From Pseudomonas marginalis (GTDB lineage Bacteria > Pseudomonadota > Gammaproteobacteria > Pseudomonadales > Pseudomonadaceae): a DNA stretch of 64,000 nucleotides. The stretch is from NCBI RefSeq assembly GCF_024169655.1, contig NZ_JALJWV010000001.1, positions 1,617,001 to 1,681,000 of the forward strand, read 5' to 3'. A program made the translations under genes and the position numbers. Shown here piece by piece: positions 17,367 through 26,377 of the stretch. Under the pieces are notes generated by a model. That model saw only the letters and a program-made list of their open reading frames with translations, made no database searches and was not told the origin of the DNA. Within the stretch, counting starts at the first letter, position 1, and every line of letters begins with the position of its first letter.

Positions 17367-17951
17367 TCAGGTGTCTGGGGCGTCGCTCTGTTCCCGCGCC
17401 AGACGCCGTTCCTGCGCCTGTTTCTGCAGGATGTAGCGCGCCAGCAATTGGCGTTGGGCGTCGGTCATGGATTCGAATTCCGTGCCGATGGCAAACGCGG
17501 CGCCCTTGGCATCGCAATGGGTGACCCGGGCCCGCAGCAACAGGCCCAGCGCCTGGGGCATCAGCACCAGCTTGACCGCCAGGTGGGCACCGAGTGCCAG
17601 GGCGGTTGGGTGCTGGAAGTCGATGCCACCTTCGGAAATGATCACCGGCTGCGGGGCGCCGACTTCGTCCAGCAGGCCGCGCGCCATGATCTGGCTGAGC
17701 AGATCCAGGCGTTTGTTCTGGACTCTGAGGAGGGCCGCCAGGCTGCGATCTTTCTCGCTGAGCTGGCGTAACAGGTGCTGGGCTTCGAATTCGCTCAGGT
17801 GCAGTTCACTGAGCAGGTTGAACAGCGGCGAATCATCCAGTAGCACTTCCTTGCTCGCCGCTTCGGGGGCGGACAGGCTTTTGATTTGAAGTGCGATCAT
17901 GTCGTCGATACGGTAGTATTCGCGGCGTTCTTCTTCATCTAATGTCGACAT
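17367..17951 (-). CDS. PilZ-domain protein (PA2989-like)
   Basis: A 194-residue protein. The N-terminus has RREYYRIDDMIALQ, the start typical of these PilZ-like proteins. A helical middle (residues 40-95) is followed by a beta-rich C-terminal PilZ part (PVIISEGGIDFQH ... GAAFAIGTEFESM). PilZ domains bind cyclic di-GMP through RxxxR and (D/N)xSxxG; here the second motif is weak (SEGGIDF), so binding is uncertain. It is conserved upstream of the phosphodiesterase gene in Pseudomonas and divergent from lolC. Confidence 0.7.
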   Translation of the reverse strand: MSTLDEEERREYYRIDDMIALQIKSLSAPEAASKEVLLDDSPLFNLLSELHLSEFEAQHLLRQLSEKDRSLAALLRVQNKRLDLLSQIMARGLLDEVGAPQPVIISEGGIDFQHPTALALGAHLAVKLVLMPQALGLLLRARVTHCDAKGAAFAIGTEFESMTDAQRQLLARYILQKQAQERRLAREQSDAPDT

Positions 17952-18045
17952 GGCGAACCCAAAGTAGCGGTAATGGTCTGAGTGTAAGGCTGCTTACCAG
18001 ACCCCGCCACCGGGACGTCTTCTTTTCCTCCGAACAAGCCCCGAC

Positions 18046-19296
18046 ATGTTCAGACCTCTCTTCGTATTTATTGGCACGCGTTATACCCGTGCAAAGCGTC
18101 GCAATCATTTTGTGTCGTTCATTTCCTTGACCTCGATGATCGGTCTCGCCCTTGGCGTGGTCGTGATGATCGTGGTGCTGTCGGTGATGAACGGCTTCGA
18201 TCATGAGATGCGCACCCGCGTGCTGGGCATGGTGCCCCACGCGACCATCGAGTCGGGTGAACCGATCAGCGACTGGCAAAGCCTGGCCGACAAGGTCAAG
18301 CAGAATCCCAAGGTCGTGGCCGTGGCGCCGTTCACCCAGATGCAAGGGTTGCTGACCCATGACGGCAAGGTGCAGAAAATCCTGCTCAACGCCATCGACC
18401 CGGTTCAGGAGCGCAAAGTCTCGATCATCGACAAGTTCATGCTGCAGGGCAAACTTGACGACCTGACGCCCGGCAGCTTTGGCATCGTGATCGGCGACAA
18501 AGCCGCGGCCAAGCTCGGCGTGGGCATCGGCGACAAGCTGACCTTCGTCGCCCCGGAAGTCACCGTGACCCCGGCCGGCATGTTCCCGCGCATGAAACGC
18601 TTTACCGTGGTCGGCACCTTCCACGTCGGCGCCGGCGAGATCGACGGCTACCTTGGCCTGACCAACCTCACCGACCTCGCGCGCCTGCATCGCTGGAAGC
18701 CGGACCAGGTGCAGGGCCTGCGCCTGAAGTTCAACGACTTGTTCGACGCCCCGCGCGGCGCCTGGGAAATCGCCCAGCACCTGGGTGAAAGCCAGTTCTA
18801 CGCCCGCGACTGGACCCGTACCCACGGCAACCTATACCAGGCCATCCGCATGGAAAAAGCCATGATCGGCCTGCTGTTGTTGCTGATCGTCGCCGTCGCA
18901 GCCTTCAACATCATCTCCACCCTGGTGATGGTGGTGAACGACAAGAAGGGTGACATCGCCATCCTGCGCACCCTGGGTGCTACGCCTGGGCAGATCATGG
19001 CGATCTTCATGGTGCAGGGGACGGTGATCGGCGTGGTCGGCACCTTGATCGGCACCGCAGTGGGCATTCTGGCTGCGCTCAATGTCAGCGCGGCCATCGC
19101 TGGCCTCGAAACCCTGATCGGCCACAAGTTTCTCAACGCCGACGTCTACTTCATCGACTACTTACCGTCCCAGGTTCAGGCCCAGGACGTGCTGATGGTG
19201 GGCGGCGCCGCGTTGGTCCTGAGTTTCCTTGCCACCCTGTATCCAGCCTGGCGCGCGGCACGTACCCAGCCAGCACAGGCCTTACGTTATGAGTGA
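18046..19296 (+). CDS. lolC: Lipoprotein-releasing ABC transporter permease LolC
   Basis: A 416-residue MacB/FtsX-type inner-membrane protein: one membrane helix near residues 25-50 ([22 protein letters not shown]), a large periplasmic domain, then three helices in the C-terminal third ([20 protein letters not shown] and later). With LolE and the ATPase LolD it extracts lipoproteins from the inner membrane and passes them to LolA. It is 53 percent or so alike by eye with the LolE copy at 20048, and the two share the start MFRPL. The lolD gene overlaps or follows its end directly. Confidence 0.92.
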   Translation: MFRPLFVFIGTRYTRAKRRNHFVSFISLTSMIGLALGVVVMIVVLSVMNGFDHEMRTRVLGMVPHATIESGEPISDWQSLADKVKQNPKVVAVAPFTQMQGLLTHDGKVQKILLNAIDPVQERKVSIIDKFMLQGKLDDLTPGSFGIVIGDKAAAKLGVGIGDKLTFVAPEVTVTPAGMFPRMKRFTVVGTFHVGAGEIDGYLGLTNLTDLARLHRWKPDQVQGLRLKFNDLFDAPRGAWEIAQHLGESQFYARDWTRTHGNLYQAIRMEKAMIGLLLLLIVAVAAFNIISTLVMVVNDKKGDIAILRTLGATPGQIMAIFMVQGTVIGVVGTLIGTAVGILAALNVSAAIAGLETLIGHKFLNADVYFIDYLPSQVQAQDVLMVGGAALVLSFLATLYPAWRAARTQPAQALRYE

Positions 19297-19303
19297 ATCG
19301 GGC

Positions 19304-19987
19304 ATGAGTGAAAAAGCAATCCTGAGCTGCCGCAACCTGGGCAAATCCTACGAGGAAGGCCCGGAATCGGTAGTGGTGTTGTCCAACCTGCAACTTGAGC
19401 TGCACCCCGGCGAGCGCGTGGCGATCGTCGGCAGTTCCGGTTCCGGCAAAAGTACCTTGCTCAACCTGTTGGGCGGCCTCGATACGCCGTCCCAGGGCAG
19501 CGTGTGGCTGGCGGGCGAAGAACTGTCGGCCCTCGGTGAAAAGGCCCGTGGCCAACTGCGCAACCGTTCGTTGGGTTTCGTGTACCAGTTCCACCACCTG
19601 TTGCCGGAGTTCACCGCCCTGGAAAACGTGTGCATGCCGCTGCTGATCGGCAAGACCGCGATCCCGGAGGCGCGCCAGCGTGCCAAAGCCTTGCTGGAGC
19701 GCGTCGGCCTCGGTCACCGCCTGGAGCACAAACCGGCCGAATTGTCCGGCGGTGAGCGCCAGCGTGTGGCGATTGCCCGCGCGCTGGTGAACAACCCGGG
19801 CCTGGTGATGCTCGACGAGCCGACCGGCAACCTCGATTCCCACACCGCCCAGGGCATCAAGGACTTGATGCTCGAACTGAGCACCCAGATGCGTACCGCG
19901 TTCCTGGTGGTGACCCATGACATGAGCATGGCCCGGCAGATGGACCGCGTATTGCACCTGCAGGAAGGTCATCTGGTCGCCATCTGA
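19304..19987 (+). CDS. lolD: Lipoprotein-releasing ABC transporter ATPase LolD
   Basis: A 227-residue ABC ATPase. Walker A is GSSGSGKST near residue 46, the Q-loop segment is [17 protein letters not shown], the signature is [15 protein letters not shown], and Walker B is [12 protein letters not shown]. It powers lipoprotein release by LolC/LolE. I use ATG 19304; an in-frame ATG at 19289 would overlap lolC by eight bases and add five residues. Neither start has a strong ribosome-binding site, consistent with translational coupling to lolC. A terminator follows the stop. Confidence 0.93.
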   Translation: MSEKAILSCRNLGKSYEEGPESVVVLSNLQLELHPGERVAIVGSSGSGKSTLLNLLGGLDTPSQGSVWLAGEELSALGEKARGQLRNRSLGFVYQFHHLLPEFTALENVCMPLLIGKTAIPEARQRAKALLERVGLGHRLEHKPAELSGGERQRVAIARALVNNPGLVMLDEPTGNLDSHTAQGIKDLMLELSTQMRTAFLVVTHDMSMARQMDRVLHLQEGHLVAI

Positions 19988-19995
19988 CCTGTTTC

Positions 19996-20024
19996 AAGCC
20001 CGGGGCATGACGCCGGGCTTTTTC
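19996..20024 (+). terminator. Terminator between lolD and lolE
   Basis: AAGCCCGG / CCGGGCTT with a nine-base loop and TTTTTC, nine bases after the lolD stop. Transcription of lolE must read through this or start anew. Confidence 0.75.
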
Positions 20025-20047
20025 ATTTTTTCAGGCGGTGCACGCGA

Positions 20048-21292
20048 ATGTTCAGACCGTTATCGATTTTCATCGGCATGCGCTATACCCGCGCCAAGCG
20101 CCGTAACCGTTTTGTTTCGTTTATCTCGATGACCTCGATGATCGGCCTCGCCCTGGGCGTGCTGGCGATGATCGTGGTGTTGTCGGTGATGAATGGCTTT
20201 CAACGCGAAATGAGCTCGCGCATCCTCGGCATGGTGCCTCACGCCACCATCGTCGGTGTGAACCCGATCGACGATTGGCAGCCGGTAGCCGCGGCGGCGA
20301 TGAAGAATCCCGAAGTGACCGCCGCAGTACCGTTCACGCAGATGGACGGCATGTTCTCCTACAAGGGCGCGATGCAGCCGATCGAGATCAGCGGCGTCGA
20401 CCCGGCCCAGGAAGGCAAGGTGTCAATCGTGGCCCAGCATATCGTCCAGGGCAAACTCGAAGACTTGAAGCCCGGCGAGTTCGGCGTGGTGGTCGGCGAA
20501 ATCACCGCACGGCGCTTTCGCCTGAACGTGGGCGACAAGCTGACCCTGATCGTCCCGGAAATCAGCAGCGCGCCGGGTGGCATCACCCCGCGTATGCAGC
20601 GATTGAACGTGGTCGGTATCTTCAAGGTCGGCGCCGAGCTGGACGGCTCCATGGCGTTGATCCATATGGCCGACGCCGCAGAAATTCAGCATTGGCAGCC
20701 GAACCAGGTGCAGAGCGTGCGCCTGGCGGTGAAAGACTTGTACGCGGCGCCCAAGGTTTCGGCGGATATCGCTGCCAGCCTTGGTGCGGCCTACAAGGCG
20801 GATGACTGGACCCATACCCAGGGCAGCCTGTTCAGCGCGATGAAGATGGAAAAAACCATGATCGGCCTGCTGTTGCTGATGATCGTCGCGGTGGCGGCGT
20901 TCAACATCATCGCCACGCTGATCATGGTGGTGAACGACAAGGGCGCGGACATCGCGATCCTGCGTACCATCGGCGCCACGCCACGGCAGATCATGGCGAT
21001 CTTCATGGTGCAGGGCACGGTGATCGGCATCGTCGGCACCCTGATCGGCGGCGTGCTGGGCGTGATTGCGGCGCTGAACGTCAGTGAACTGGTGGGGTGG
21101 CTGGAGCGGGTGAGCGGGCAGCATATCTTCAGTTCGGACGTGTATTTCGTCAGCAACCTGCCCTCGCAATTGCAGGGTGGGGATGTGCTGCTGATTTGCT
21201 CGGCCGGGTTTGTGTTGAGCTTTTTGGCGACGATTTATCCGGCGTATCGGGCGGCGAAGATCGAGCCGGCGCATGCCCTCAGGTATTCGTAG
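20048..21292 (+). CDS. lolE: Lipoprotein-releasing ABC transporter permease LolE
   Basis: A 414-residue paralogue of the LolC at 18046, with the same layout: one N-terminal helix ([22 protein letters not shown]), a periplasmic domain and three C-terminal helices ([20 protein letters not shown] onward). The order lolC-lolD-lolE and presence of two different permeases fit the Pseudomonas heteromeric complex. AGGCGGTG lies just before the ATG. A large REPIN follows its stop. Confidence 0.92.
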   Translation: MFRPLSIFIGMRYTRAKRRNRFVSFISMTSMIGLALGVLAMIVVLSVMNGFQREMSSRILGMVPHATIVGVNPIDDWQPVAAAAMKNPEVTAAVPFTQMDGMFSYKGAMQPIEISGVDPAQEGKVSIVAQHIVQGKLEDLKPGEFGVVVGEITARRFRLNVGDKLTLIVPEISSAPGGITPRMQRLNVVGIFKVGAELDGSMALIHMADAAEIQHWQPNQVQSVRLAVKDLYAAPKVSADIAASLGAAYKADDWTHTQGSLFSAMKMEKTMIGLLLLMIVAVAAFNIIATLIMVVNDKGADIAILRTIGATPRQIMAIFMVQGTVIGIVGTLIGGVLGVIAALNVSELVGWLERVSGQHIFSSDVYFVSNLPSQLQGGDVLLICSAGFVLSFLATIYPAYRAAKIEPAHALRYS

Positions 21293-21302
21293 GATTTAAG
21301 AC

Positions 21303-21382
21303 CGCTATCGGGAGCAAGCCCCTCCCACATTTTGATCTGTGAATACATTCAAAATGTGGGAGGGAGCTTGCTCCCGATAGCG
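21303..21382. repeat. REPIN
   Basis: CGCTATCGGGAGCAAGC and GCTTGCTCCCGATAGCG form the outer arms; the inner part contains GAATACATTC-centred symmetry, so almost the whole 80 bases can fold into one long hairpin. It lies between lolE and the convergent copS. Confidence 0.9.
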
Positions 21383-21397
21383 CTGGCACTGCTTGCA

Positions 21398-22759
21398 TCA
21401 AACTCCCTGTGGCAACTCGATCACAAACCGCGTCCACCCCGGCTCAGACTCGCAATAAATCCGCCCCCCATGCGCCCGCACAATTGACTGGGTAATCGCC
21501 AGCCCCAGCCCCGCGTGTTCACTGCTGCCTTCATGCCGCGCCGGGTCCGCCCGGTAGAAACGGTCGAACAATCGCGGTAACACCTCCGCCGGGATGCCTT
21601 CCCCGCTGTTCTCCACCGTCAGCGTCACGCCGTGTGCGCCTTCTGTCAGATGCACCCGCACCTCGCCGCCCGCCGGGGTAAAGCGCAGCGCGTTATCCAA
21701 CAGGTTCGACAATGCCCGGCGCAACATGCCGCGGTCGCCGGTGGTGTGGGCCATACCCTCGCGCACCAGGCTGACGTGCGCGTCTTCCGCCAGCAAGACG
21801 AAGAACTCCAGCAGCGCGTCGACTTCATCCTCCAGCTTCAACGGTTCGCGCGTGGGCGCCAGCAGGCCGTGATCGGCCTTGGCCAGGTACAACATGTCGT
21901 TCACCAGTTGCGCCATCCATTGCAGCTCTTCCAGGTTGCTGTGCAGCGCCTCGCGGTAATCCTCCAGCGGGCGCGGTTGTGTGAGGATGACTTGGGTGTG
22001 GGTCAACAGGTTCGACAGGGGCGTGCGCAGTTCGTGGGCGATATCGGCGGAGAACGCCGAGAGGCGCTGGAACGCGTCGTCCAGTCGGCCCAGCATGGCG
22101 TTGAAGGCTTGGGCCAGTTCCGCCAGTTCCACCGGCATACCCTGCTCGGGCAAACGCTGGGTCAGGGAATGGGCCGACACGCCGGCCGCCACTTCACCCA
22201 TGCGCCGCAACGGTCGCAGCCCGCTGCGCGCCGCCCAGGCGCCGAGCAGCGCGGTGGCCAGGGCCGAGAGGCTGACCGTGAGCCAGATCAAATGCTGCAT
22301 ACGTTGCAGGAAGTGTTGGTGGTGGGTGATGTCGAGCATCAGGCTCAGTTGCGGCGAGTCGGGTTGGCCCGGCCTTAACGGCGCGTTGTACACGCGGTAC
22401 TCGGTGCCGGCGTTCTGCAGGCCGTGCAGGCCAGGCGATTCGGGCAGGCTGATGTTCGGTGCGCCGTCAAACCAGCGTTGGCCGGCGGCGGTGATGCGTA
22501 ATGCGAGGTCAGGCTGGCGATTGAGCTCGGCGCGCAGTTGCGCTTCGCGTTGGGCGAATAACTGCAGCGAGTCGACGCCCTGCAAGGTGCTGCGCAGCGC
22601 CACCAGTTTGCTTTCGAGCAGTTGCTGGTCCAGTTCGACAAAATGCGCCTCGCTGGCCCGGTTGAACAGCACGCCGGCGAGCAACGAGACCACGGCGGTG
22701 CAGGCCGCAAACAGCAGGGCCAGGCGGCTGCTCAGGGACAGGTGCTTGATCAACTGCAT
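21398..22759 (-). CDS. copS: Heavy-metal sensor histidine kinase (CopS/CusS type)
   Basis: A 453-residue membrane kinase. Helices at about 12-32 and 157-178 enclose a periplasmic sensor domain; HAMP follows ([17 protein letters not shown]). The phosphorylated His is near residue 240 in [16 protein letters not shown]. The catalytic domain has N (NLLDNALRF), G1 (NSGEGIP), F (LFDRFYR) and G2 (GLGLAI) boxes. It belongs to the copper/silver CusS-CopS family and shares an operon with copR, overlapping it by ten bases. The metal is inferred from the divergent copper protein and the intervening cop-box-like dyad. Confidence 0.88.
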   Translation of the reverse strand: MQLIKHLSLSSRLALLFAACTAVVSLLAGVLFNRASEAHFVELDQQLLESKLVALRSTLQGVDSLQLFAQREAQLRAELNRQPDLALRITAAGQRWFDGAPNISLPESPGLHGLQNAGTEYRVYNAPLRPGQPDSPQLSLMLDITHHQHFLQRMQHLIWLTVSLSALATALLGAWAARSGLRPLRRMGEVAAGVSAHSLTQRLPEQGMPVELAELAQAFNAMLGRLDDAFQRLSAFSADIAHELRTPLSNLLTHTQVILTQPRPLEDYREALHSNLEELQWMAQLVNDMLYLAKADHGLLAPTREPLKLEDEVDALLEFFVLLAEDAHVSLVREGMAHTTGDRGMLRRALSNLLDNALRFTPAGGEVRVHLTEGAHGVTLTVENSGEGIPAEVLPRLFDRFYRADPARHEGSSEHAGLGLAITQSIVRAHGGRIYCESEPGWTRFVIELPQGV

Positions 22760-23430
22760 CGTTCCTCCAGCACATAACCCATACCGCGCACGGTGTGGAT
22801 CAGCTTATTGGGGAAGTTGTCGTCGACTTTCAGGCGCAGTCGGCGGATCGCCACTTCGATGATGTTGGTGTCGCTGTCGAAGTTCATGTCCCACACCTGG
22901 GACGCGATCAGCGACTTGGGCAGCACTTCGCCCTGGCGCCGCAGCAGCAGTTCGAGCAAGGCGAATTCCTTGGCGGTGAGGTCAATGCGCTGGCCGTCGC
23001 GTTCGACGCGGCGGCGGATCAGGTCCAGGCGCAGGTCGGCCAGTTGCAGGGCGGTTTCCTGCGGTGCGCTGCTGCCACGGCGCAACAGGCTGCGCACCCG
23101 TGCGAGCAGTTCGGAAAAGGCGAACGGCTTGACCAGGTAATCGTCGGCGCCCAGTTCCAGGCCGTGTACGCGGTCTTCCACGGCGTCGCGGGCGGTGAGA
23201 AACAGCACCGGGATGTCGAGTCCGGCGCTGCGCACGGCCTGGAGGATCTGCCAGCCATCGCGGCCGGGCAGCATCACATCGAGGATCAGCAGGTCGTAGT
23301 CGCCGGTCAGCGCCAAGTGTTGGCCGCTGGTGCCGTCGGCCACCAGTTCAGTGGTAAAGCCGGCCTCGGCCAGGCCTTGGCGCAGGTACTGGCCGGTTTT
23401 GGGTTGGTCTTCGACGATCAGCAGTTTCAT
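22750..23430 (-). CDS. copR: Copper response regulator (OmpR family)
   Basis: A 226-residue response regulator. The receiver domain (1-115) has the acidic pocket VEDQ, the phosphorylation site Asp51 ([10 protein letters not shown]), and Lys in YLVKPF. The C-terminal winged helix ends GMGYVLEER. It is of the CopR/CusR/PcoR group and should activate copper-tolerance genes on phosphorylation by the adjacent kinase. The ATG at 23430 was chosen because it places the receiver start MKLLIVED correctly; the frame is open further upstream. It is divergent from the cupredoxin gene at 23587. Confidence 0.9.
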   Translation of the reverse strand: MKLLIVEDQPKTGQYLRQGLAEAGFTTELVADGTSGQHLALTGDYDLLILDVMLPGRDGWQILQAVRSAGLDIPVLFLTARDAVEDRVHGLELGADDYLVKPFAFSELLARVRSLLRRGSSAPQETALQLADLRLDLIRRRVERDGQRIDLTAKEFALLELLLRRQGEVLPKSLIASQVWDMNFDSDTNIIEVAIRRLRLKVDDNFPNKLIHTVRGMGYVLEERCS

Positions 23431-23495
23431 GGGCAGCTCTTGGCAGCGGGTCACGTCGGGCTTTATACCGTGGTGGCCAGGGGAGGGGCGCAACC

Positions 23496-23510
23496 TGACA
23501 AAGTTGTAAT
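23496..23510. promoter_or_regulatory. Probable cop box (CopR operator)
   Basis: TGACAAAGTTGTAAT, an imperfect dyad of the kind bound by CopR/CusR/PcoR regulators (TNACA-N3-TGTNAT). It lies between the divergent copRS and cupredoxin genes, 66 bases from copR and 77 from the cupredoxin start. Confidence 0.65.
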
Positions 23511-23586
23511 CTAGCAGTCAGCTAGCTGGCAGGGGGGCAATCTTAGAGTTGTCCTCAGACTGATCCCACACCTTTGGAGAATTGAG

Positions 23587-24153
23587 ATGGCATTGCGTAC
23601 CCCCCTGTTGTTGGCAGGCTGCCTGTTGGCGTTGAGTGTCGGGGCAATGGCTGACACGGCCCACACCTATGCATTCGGCCAGCCGGCATCTGCCGATAAG
23701 GCCACGCGCACCGTGGAAGTGGTGCTGCAGGATATGTCCTTTTCGCCCAAGTCCCTGGATGTAAAGGCCGGTGAGACCGTGCGTTTTGTGCTGGTCAACA
23801 AAGGCCAGTTGCTCCACGAGTTCAACCTGGGCGATGCGGCCATGCATGCTGAGCATCAGAAGCAAATGATGCAGATGCAGTCGAGCGGCATGCTGAACGC
23901 CACCGGTATGGGCAAGATGGACCACGGCGCTATGGACCACGATGCTATGGGCAATATGGGCAATATGGGCAATATGGGCAATATGGGCAATATGGGCGGG
24001 ATGAAACACGATGACCCCAACAGCGTACTGGTAGAACCCGGTAAAACCGCCGAGTTGACCTGGACGTTCACCAAGGCTTCCGGCCTTGAGTTTGCCTGCA
24101 ATATTCCCGGGCATTACCAGGCGGGTATGGTCGGCAAGCTCAACGTCCATTGA
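23587..24153 (+). CDS. copI: Periplasmic Met-rich cupredoxin (CopI-like)
   Basis: A 188-residue exported copper protein. Residues 1-22 are a signal peptide (ends GAMA). The cupredoxin domain supplies a type 1 copper site: His77 (LLHEFN) and the classical C-x4-H-x4-M, here Cys171, His176 and Met181. Between the two halves lies a Met/His-rich loop (about 85-141) containing five perfect MGN repeats, likely to bind Cu(I). It matches the CopI class of copper-tolerance cuproproteins. Divergence from copRS and the shared cop box suggest copper induction. A TTTGGAGA ribosome-binding site precedes the ATG. Confidence 0.85.
   Translation: MALRTPLLLAGCLLALSVGAMADTAHTYAFGQPASADKATRTVEVVLQDMSFSPKSLDVKAGETVRFVLVNKGQLLHEFNLGDAAMHAEHQKQMMQMQSSGMLNATGMGKMDHGAMDHDAMGNMGNMGNMGNMGNMGGMKHDDPNSVLVEPGKTAELTWTFTKASGLEFACNIPGHYQAGMVGKLNVH
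23947..23991 (+). repeat. Five tandem 9-bp repeats inside the cupredoxin gene
   Basis: The unit ATGGGCAAT (Met-Gly-Asn) occurs five times without error, followed by ATGGGCGGG. Because the unit is a multiple of three, slippage would change the length of the Met-rich loop without breaking the frame. Confidence 0.95.
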
Positions 24154-24239
24154 GCCTGCGAGAGGGCGCGTGCTGTGTTTCTTAGGGGCGGGGGCAAAGG
24201 CTGGTAGAATGCTCGGGTTTATTTAGCCAGGTTTCCGCC

Positions 24240-25070
24240 ATGCATCCCGCAGCCGAACATTCGCCGCTGGGCAAGTCCAGTGAATACATCAGCACCTACA
24301 CCCCCTCGTTGCTGTTCCCGATCCCGCGCGCCGCGAAATGGGCCGAACTGGGCCTGAGCGCCGAGACCCTGCCTTACAAGGGCGTGGATTTCTGGAACTG
24401 CTTCGAACTGTCCTGGCTGCTGCCGTCGGGCAAGCCGGTGGTGGCCATCGGTGAGTTCAGCATTGCGGCCGACTCGCCGAATATCATCGAGTCCAAGTCC
24501 TTCAAGCTGTACCTCAACTCGCTGAACCAGACCGCGTTTGCCGATACGCAAAGCCTGGAGGCGACGTTGCGCAGCGACCTCAGCGCTGCTGCCGGCAAGC
24601 CGGTGGGCGTGCGCATCCGCAGCCTGGCCGAGGTTGAGGCCGAAGGCGTGATGGCGTTGCCGGGTGTGTGCATCGATGACCTGGATATCAGCGTCAGCAA
24701 CTACGAACACCCGCGTCCGGAACTGCTGCGTTGCGATGACTCGCGGATTGTCGAGGAGAGCGTGCACAGCCACCTGCTCAAATCCAACTGCCCGGTCACC
24801 AGCCAGCCCGACTGGGGCAGCGTGGCGGTGCAATACCGCGGCGCACAGCTGGATCACGCCAGCCTGCTGGAATACCTGGTGAGCTTTCGCCAGCACTCGG
24901 ACTTCCATGAACAGTGCGTGGAACGGATCTTCCTGGACTTGCAGCGCTTGCTGAAACCGGAGAAGTTGACGGTGTTTGCGCGTTATGTGCGGCGGGGTGG
25001 GCTGGATATCAACCCGTATCGCAGTACTGAGGATGTGCAGTTCCAAAACCTGCGCCTGGCGCGCCAGTAA
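24240..25070 (+). CDS. queF: NADPH-dependent 7-cyano-7-deazaguanine reductase
   Basis: A 276-residue bimodular QueF (tunneling-fold). The family signature [11 protein letters not shown] stands near residue 85 and the catalytic Cys184 is in [12 protein letters not shown]. It reduces preQ0 to preQ1, the last free-base step of queuosine biosynthesis. The C-terminal half ends in [10 protein letters not shown], also typical. The length is normal for the long (YqfD-type, gammaproteobacterial) form. It is a single-gene unit followed by a REPIN. Confidence 0.96.
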   Translation: MHPAAEHSPLGKSSEYISTYTPSLLFPIPRAAKWAELGLSAETLPYKGVDFWNCFELSWLLPSGKPVVAIGEFSIAADSPNIIESKSFKLYLNSLNQTAFADTQSLEATLRSDLSAAAGKPVGVRIRSLAEVEAEGVMALPGVCIDDLDISVSNYEHPRPELLRCDDSRIVEESVHSHLLKSNCPVTSQPDWGSVAVQYRGAQLDHASLLEYLVSFRQHSDFHEQCVERIFLDLQRLLKPEKLTVFARYVRRGGLDINPYRSTEDVQFQNLRLARQ

Positions 25071-25087
25071 CCTTTACACAAAACCAA

Positions 25088-25176
25088 TGTGGGAGGGGGC
25101 TTGCCCCCGATAGCGGAGTGTCAGTCACAGTCTCTGTGCCTGACCCACTGCAATCGGGGGCAAGCCCCCTCCCACA
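25088..25176. repeat. REPIN
   Basis: TGTGGGAGGGGGCTTGCCCC and its exact inverse GGGGCAAGCCCCCTCCCACA border about 40 bases, in the queF - DUF4404 gap between convergent genes. Confidence 0.92.
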
Positions 25177-25205
25177 TTTTGGTTCTGTGCTTGGCTGGGC
25201 TCGGG

Positions 25206-25472
25206 TTAAATGCCGATGTTGCCCAAGGTGATCACAATATTGCGCAATGTCCCGGCAATGCCCGGATGGTCCAACTCGAAACTTTCTACCGCCCGGTTCA
25301 CATCATCAGCGATGCTCGGCGGCTGAGTGGCCGGTTCCAGTTCAAGTTGCACTTCAAACTTGGCAAGCAAGGCTTCCAGCGCTTCACGTTTTTCGGACGG
25401 CAGCGGTGGTTCTTGTTCCAGTTGCTCGCGCAGGATGTTGACCTGTTCTTGCAGTTTTTCGCGGGCAGGCAT
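25206..25472 (-). CDS. DUF4404 family protein
   Basis: An 88-residue acidic protein. The first 50 residues form an amphipathic, probably coiled-coil helix (KLQEQVNILREQLEQEPPLP), and the end is Gly/Ile-rich (GIAGTLRNIVITLGNIGI). AAGGAAG precedes ATG 25472; an in-frame upstream extension is out of keeping with the family. The function of DUF4404 is unknown. It stands alone between queF and the HAD-like gene. Confidence 0.78.
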   Translation of the reverse strand: MPAREKLQEQVNILREQLEQEPPLPSEKREALEALLAKFEVQLELEPATQPPSIADDVNRAVESFELDHPGIAGTLRNIVITLGNIGI

Positions 25473-25582
25473 GGTGTTCTTCCTTTTATCGATAGGCACT
25501 GGCGTAGACCACGGCACGCCGAGAAAGGTCTACGAGAGGAGCTGTAGATTAATCTACCGGCGCCGTCTGTGCATGATCTCAA

Positions 25583-26191
25583 TCAGGGCTTTTCGCCTTT
25601 GAGCTGGCGCAGGCTGATGTCCGCCAGGCAGGTACCGAGCTCGCCGAGGTGATCGATCACCGAATGCCCCCCCAACCCATACAGCGCCACGGTGGCCTTG
25701 CCGCGTTTGTATTCGCGCTGTTGCTCGGTCAGTGCCTGCCATTGCTCTGGCGCCAGGCCGCACAGCGAACCGCAGGACGCCAGGCCGATAGTCCACAGCC
25801 CAGCGTTCAGGCCCGATTGCAGCAGGCGCGGCTCGCCGCTGACCAGTACGCAGCCTTCCAGGCGTTCGATGTTCAATTCCATCAAGGCTTGCCAGCACGC
25901 ATGGGGGGCGGGCCAGCGGATGGAAGAGGGCGACGCCGCCTTGAGCCAATCGGGCAGCGCAGCGGCCAGCGGGGTCGTCACCGAGGGCGGCAGTTCATCC
26001 AGCCAGGCGCAGGGCACGCCTTGTTCCTTGAGGCTGCGCAGGATCTTCAATGCTCCTGGCGTGGCTTCGGAATGCGGGGAGGGTGAATCGGTGCGCGCCT
26101 GGGAACCAAAATCCACCAGGCAGCCACTCAGGCCAAACAACACGGCGGTCAAGGTGGGGGCAGTGGCGATGGCTATCTCGGCGTGAGGCAT
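25583..26191 (-). CDS. Capless, nucleophile-less phosphonatase-like HAD protein
   Basis: A 202-residue relative of phosphonoacetaldehyde hydrolase (PhnX). Alignment by eye is good at VDFGS, GALKILRSLKEQG, GLNAGLWTIGLASCG and the end HSVIDHLGELGTCLADI. Two key parts are missing. The HAD nucleophile Asp of DWAGT is replaced by Gly20 (FGLSGC), and the cap domain of about 70 residues that carries the Schiff-base Lys is reduced to a short Pro/Ser linker. It is therefore unlikely to be a phosphonatase; a regulatory or binding role is possible. No phosphonate-transport or transaminase gene is nearby. Confidence 0.7.
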   Translation of the reverse strand: MPHAEIAIATAPTLTAVLFGLSGCLVDFGSQARTDSPSPHSEATPGALKILRSLKEQGVPCAWLDELPPSVTTPLAAALPDWLKAASPSSIRWPAPHACWQALMELNIERLEGCVLVSGEPRLLQSGLNAGLWTIGLASCGSLCGLAPEQWQALTEQQREYKRGKATVALYGLGGHSVIDHLGELGTCLADISLRQLKGEKP

Positions 26192-26377
26192 TTCGACATC
26201 CCTGAAATAGCTGTGACGCTATCGGAGTGGCGTGACAAGTCCGTGACAGTTTGTAGGAATTTTGTACATTCTCCGTATGTCGTTTCCTGGCAGCTGCCTA
26301 AAAGGACACTTCCGTCATATACTGGCGCCTTATTCAGGGCATAGCGCCCATGACAGACTATTCAAGGAGCAAAAGCT

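Noticed and set aside
23947..23991. CRISPR-like repeat
   Set aside because: The nine-base units are directly adjacent without spacers and lie in a coding frame.
25088..25176. CRISPR or attachment-site interpretation of the paired GC-rich repeats
   Set aside because: The pairs are inverted, occur singly in gaps between genes and match REP/REPIN structure.
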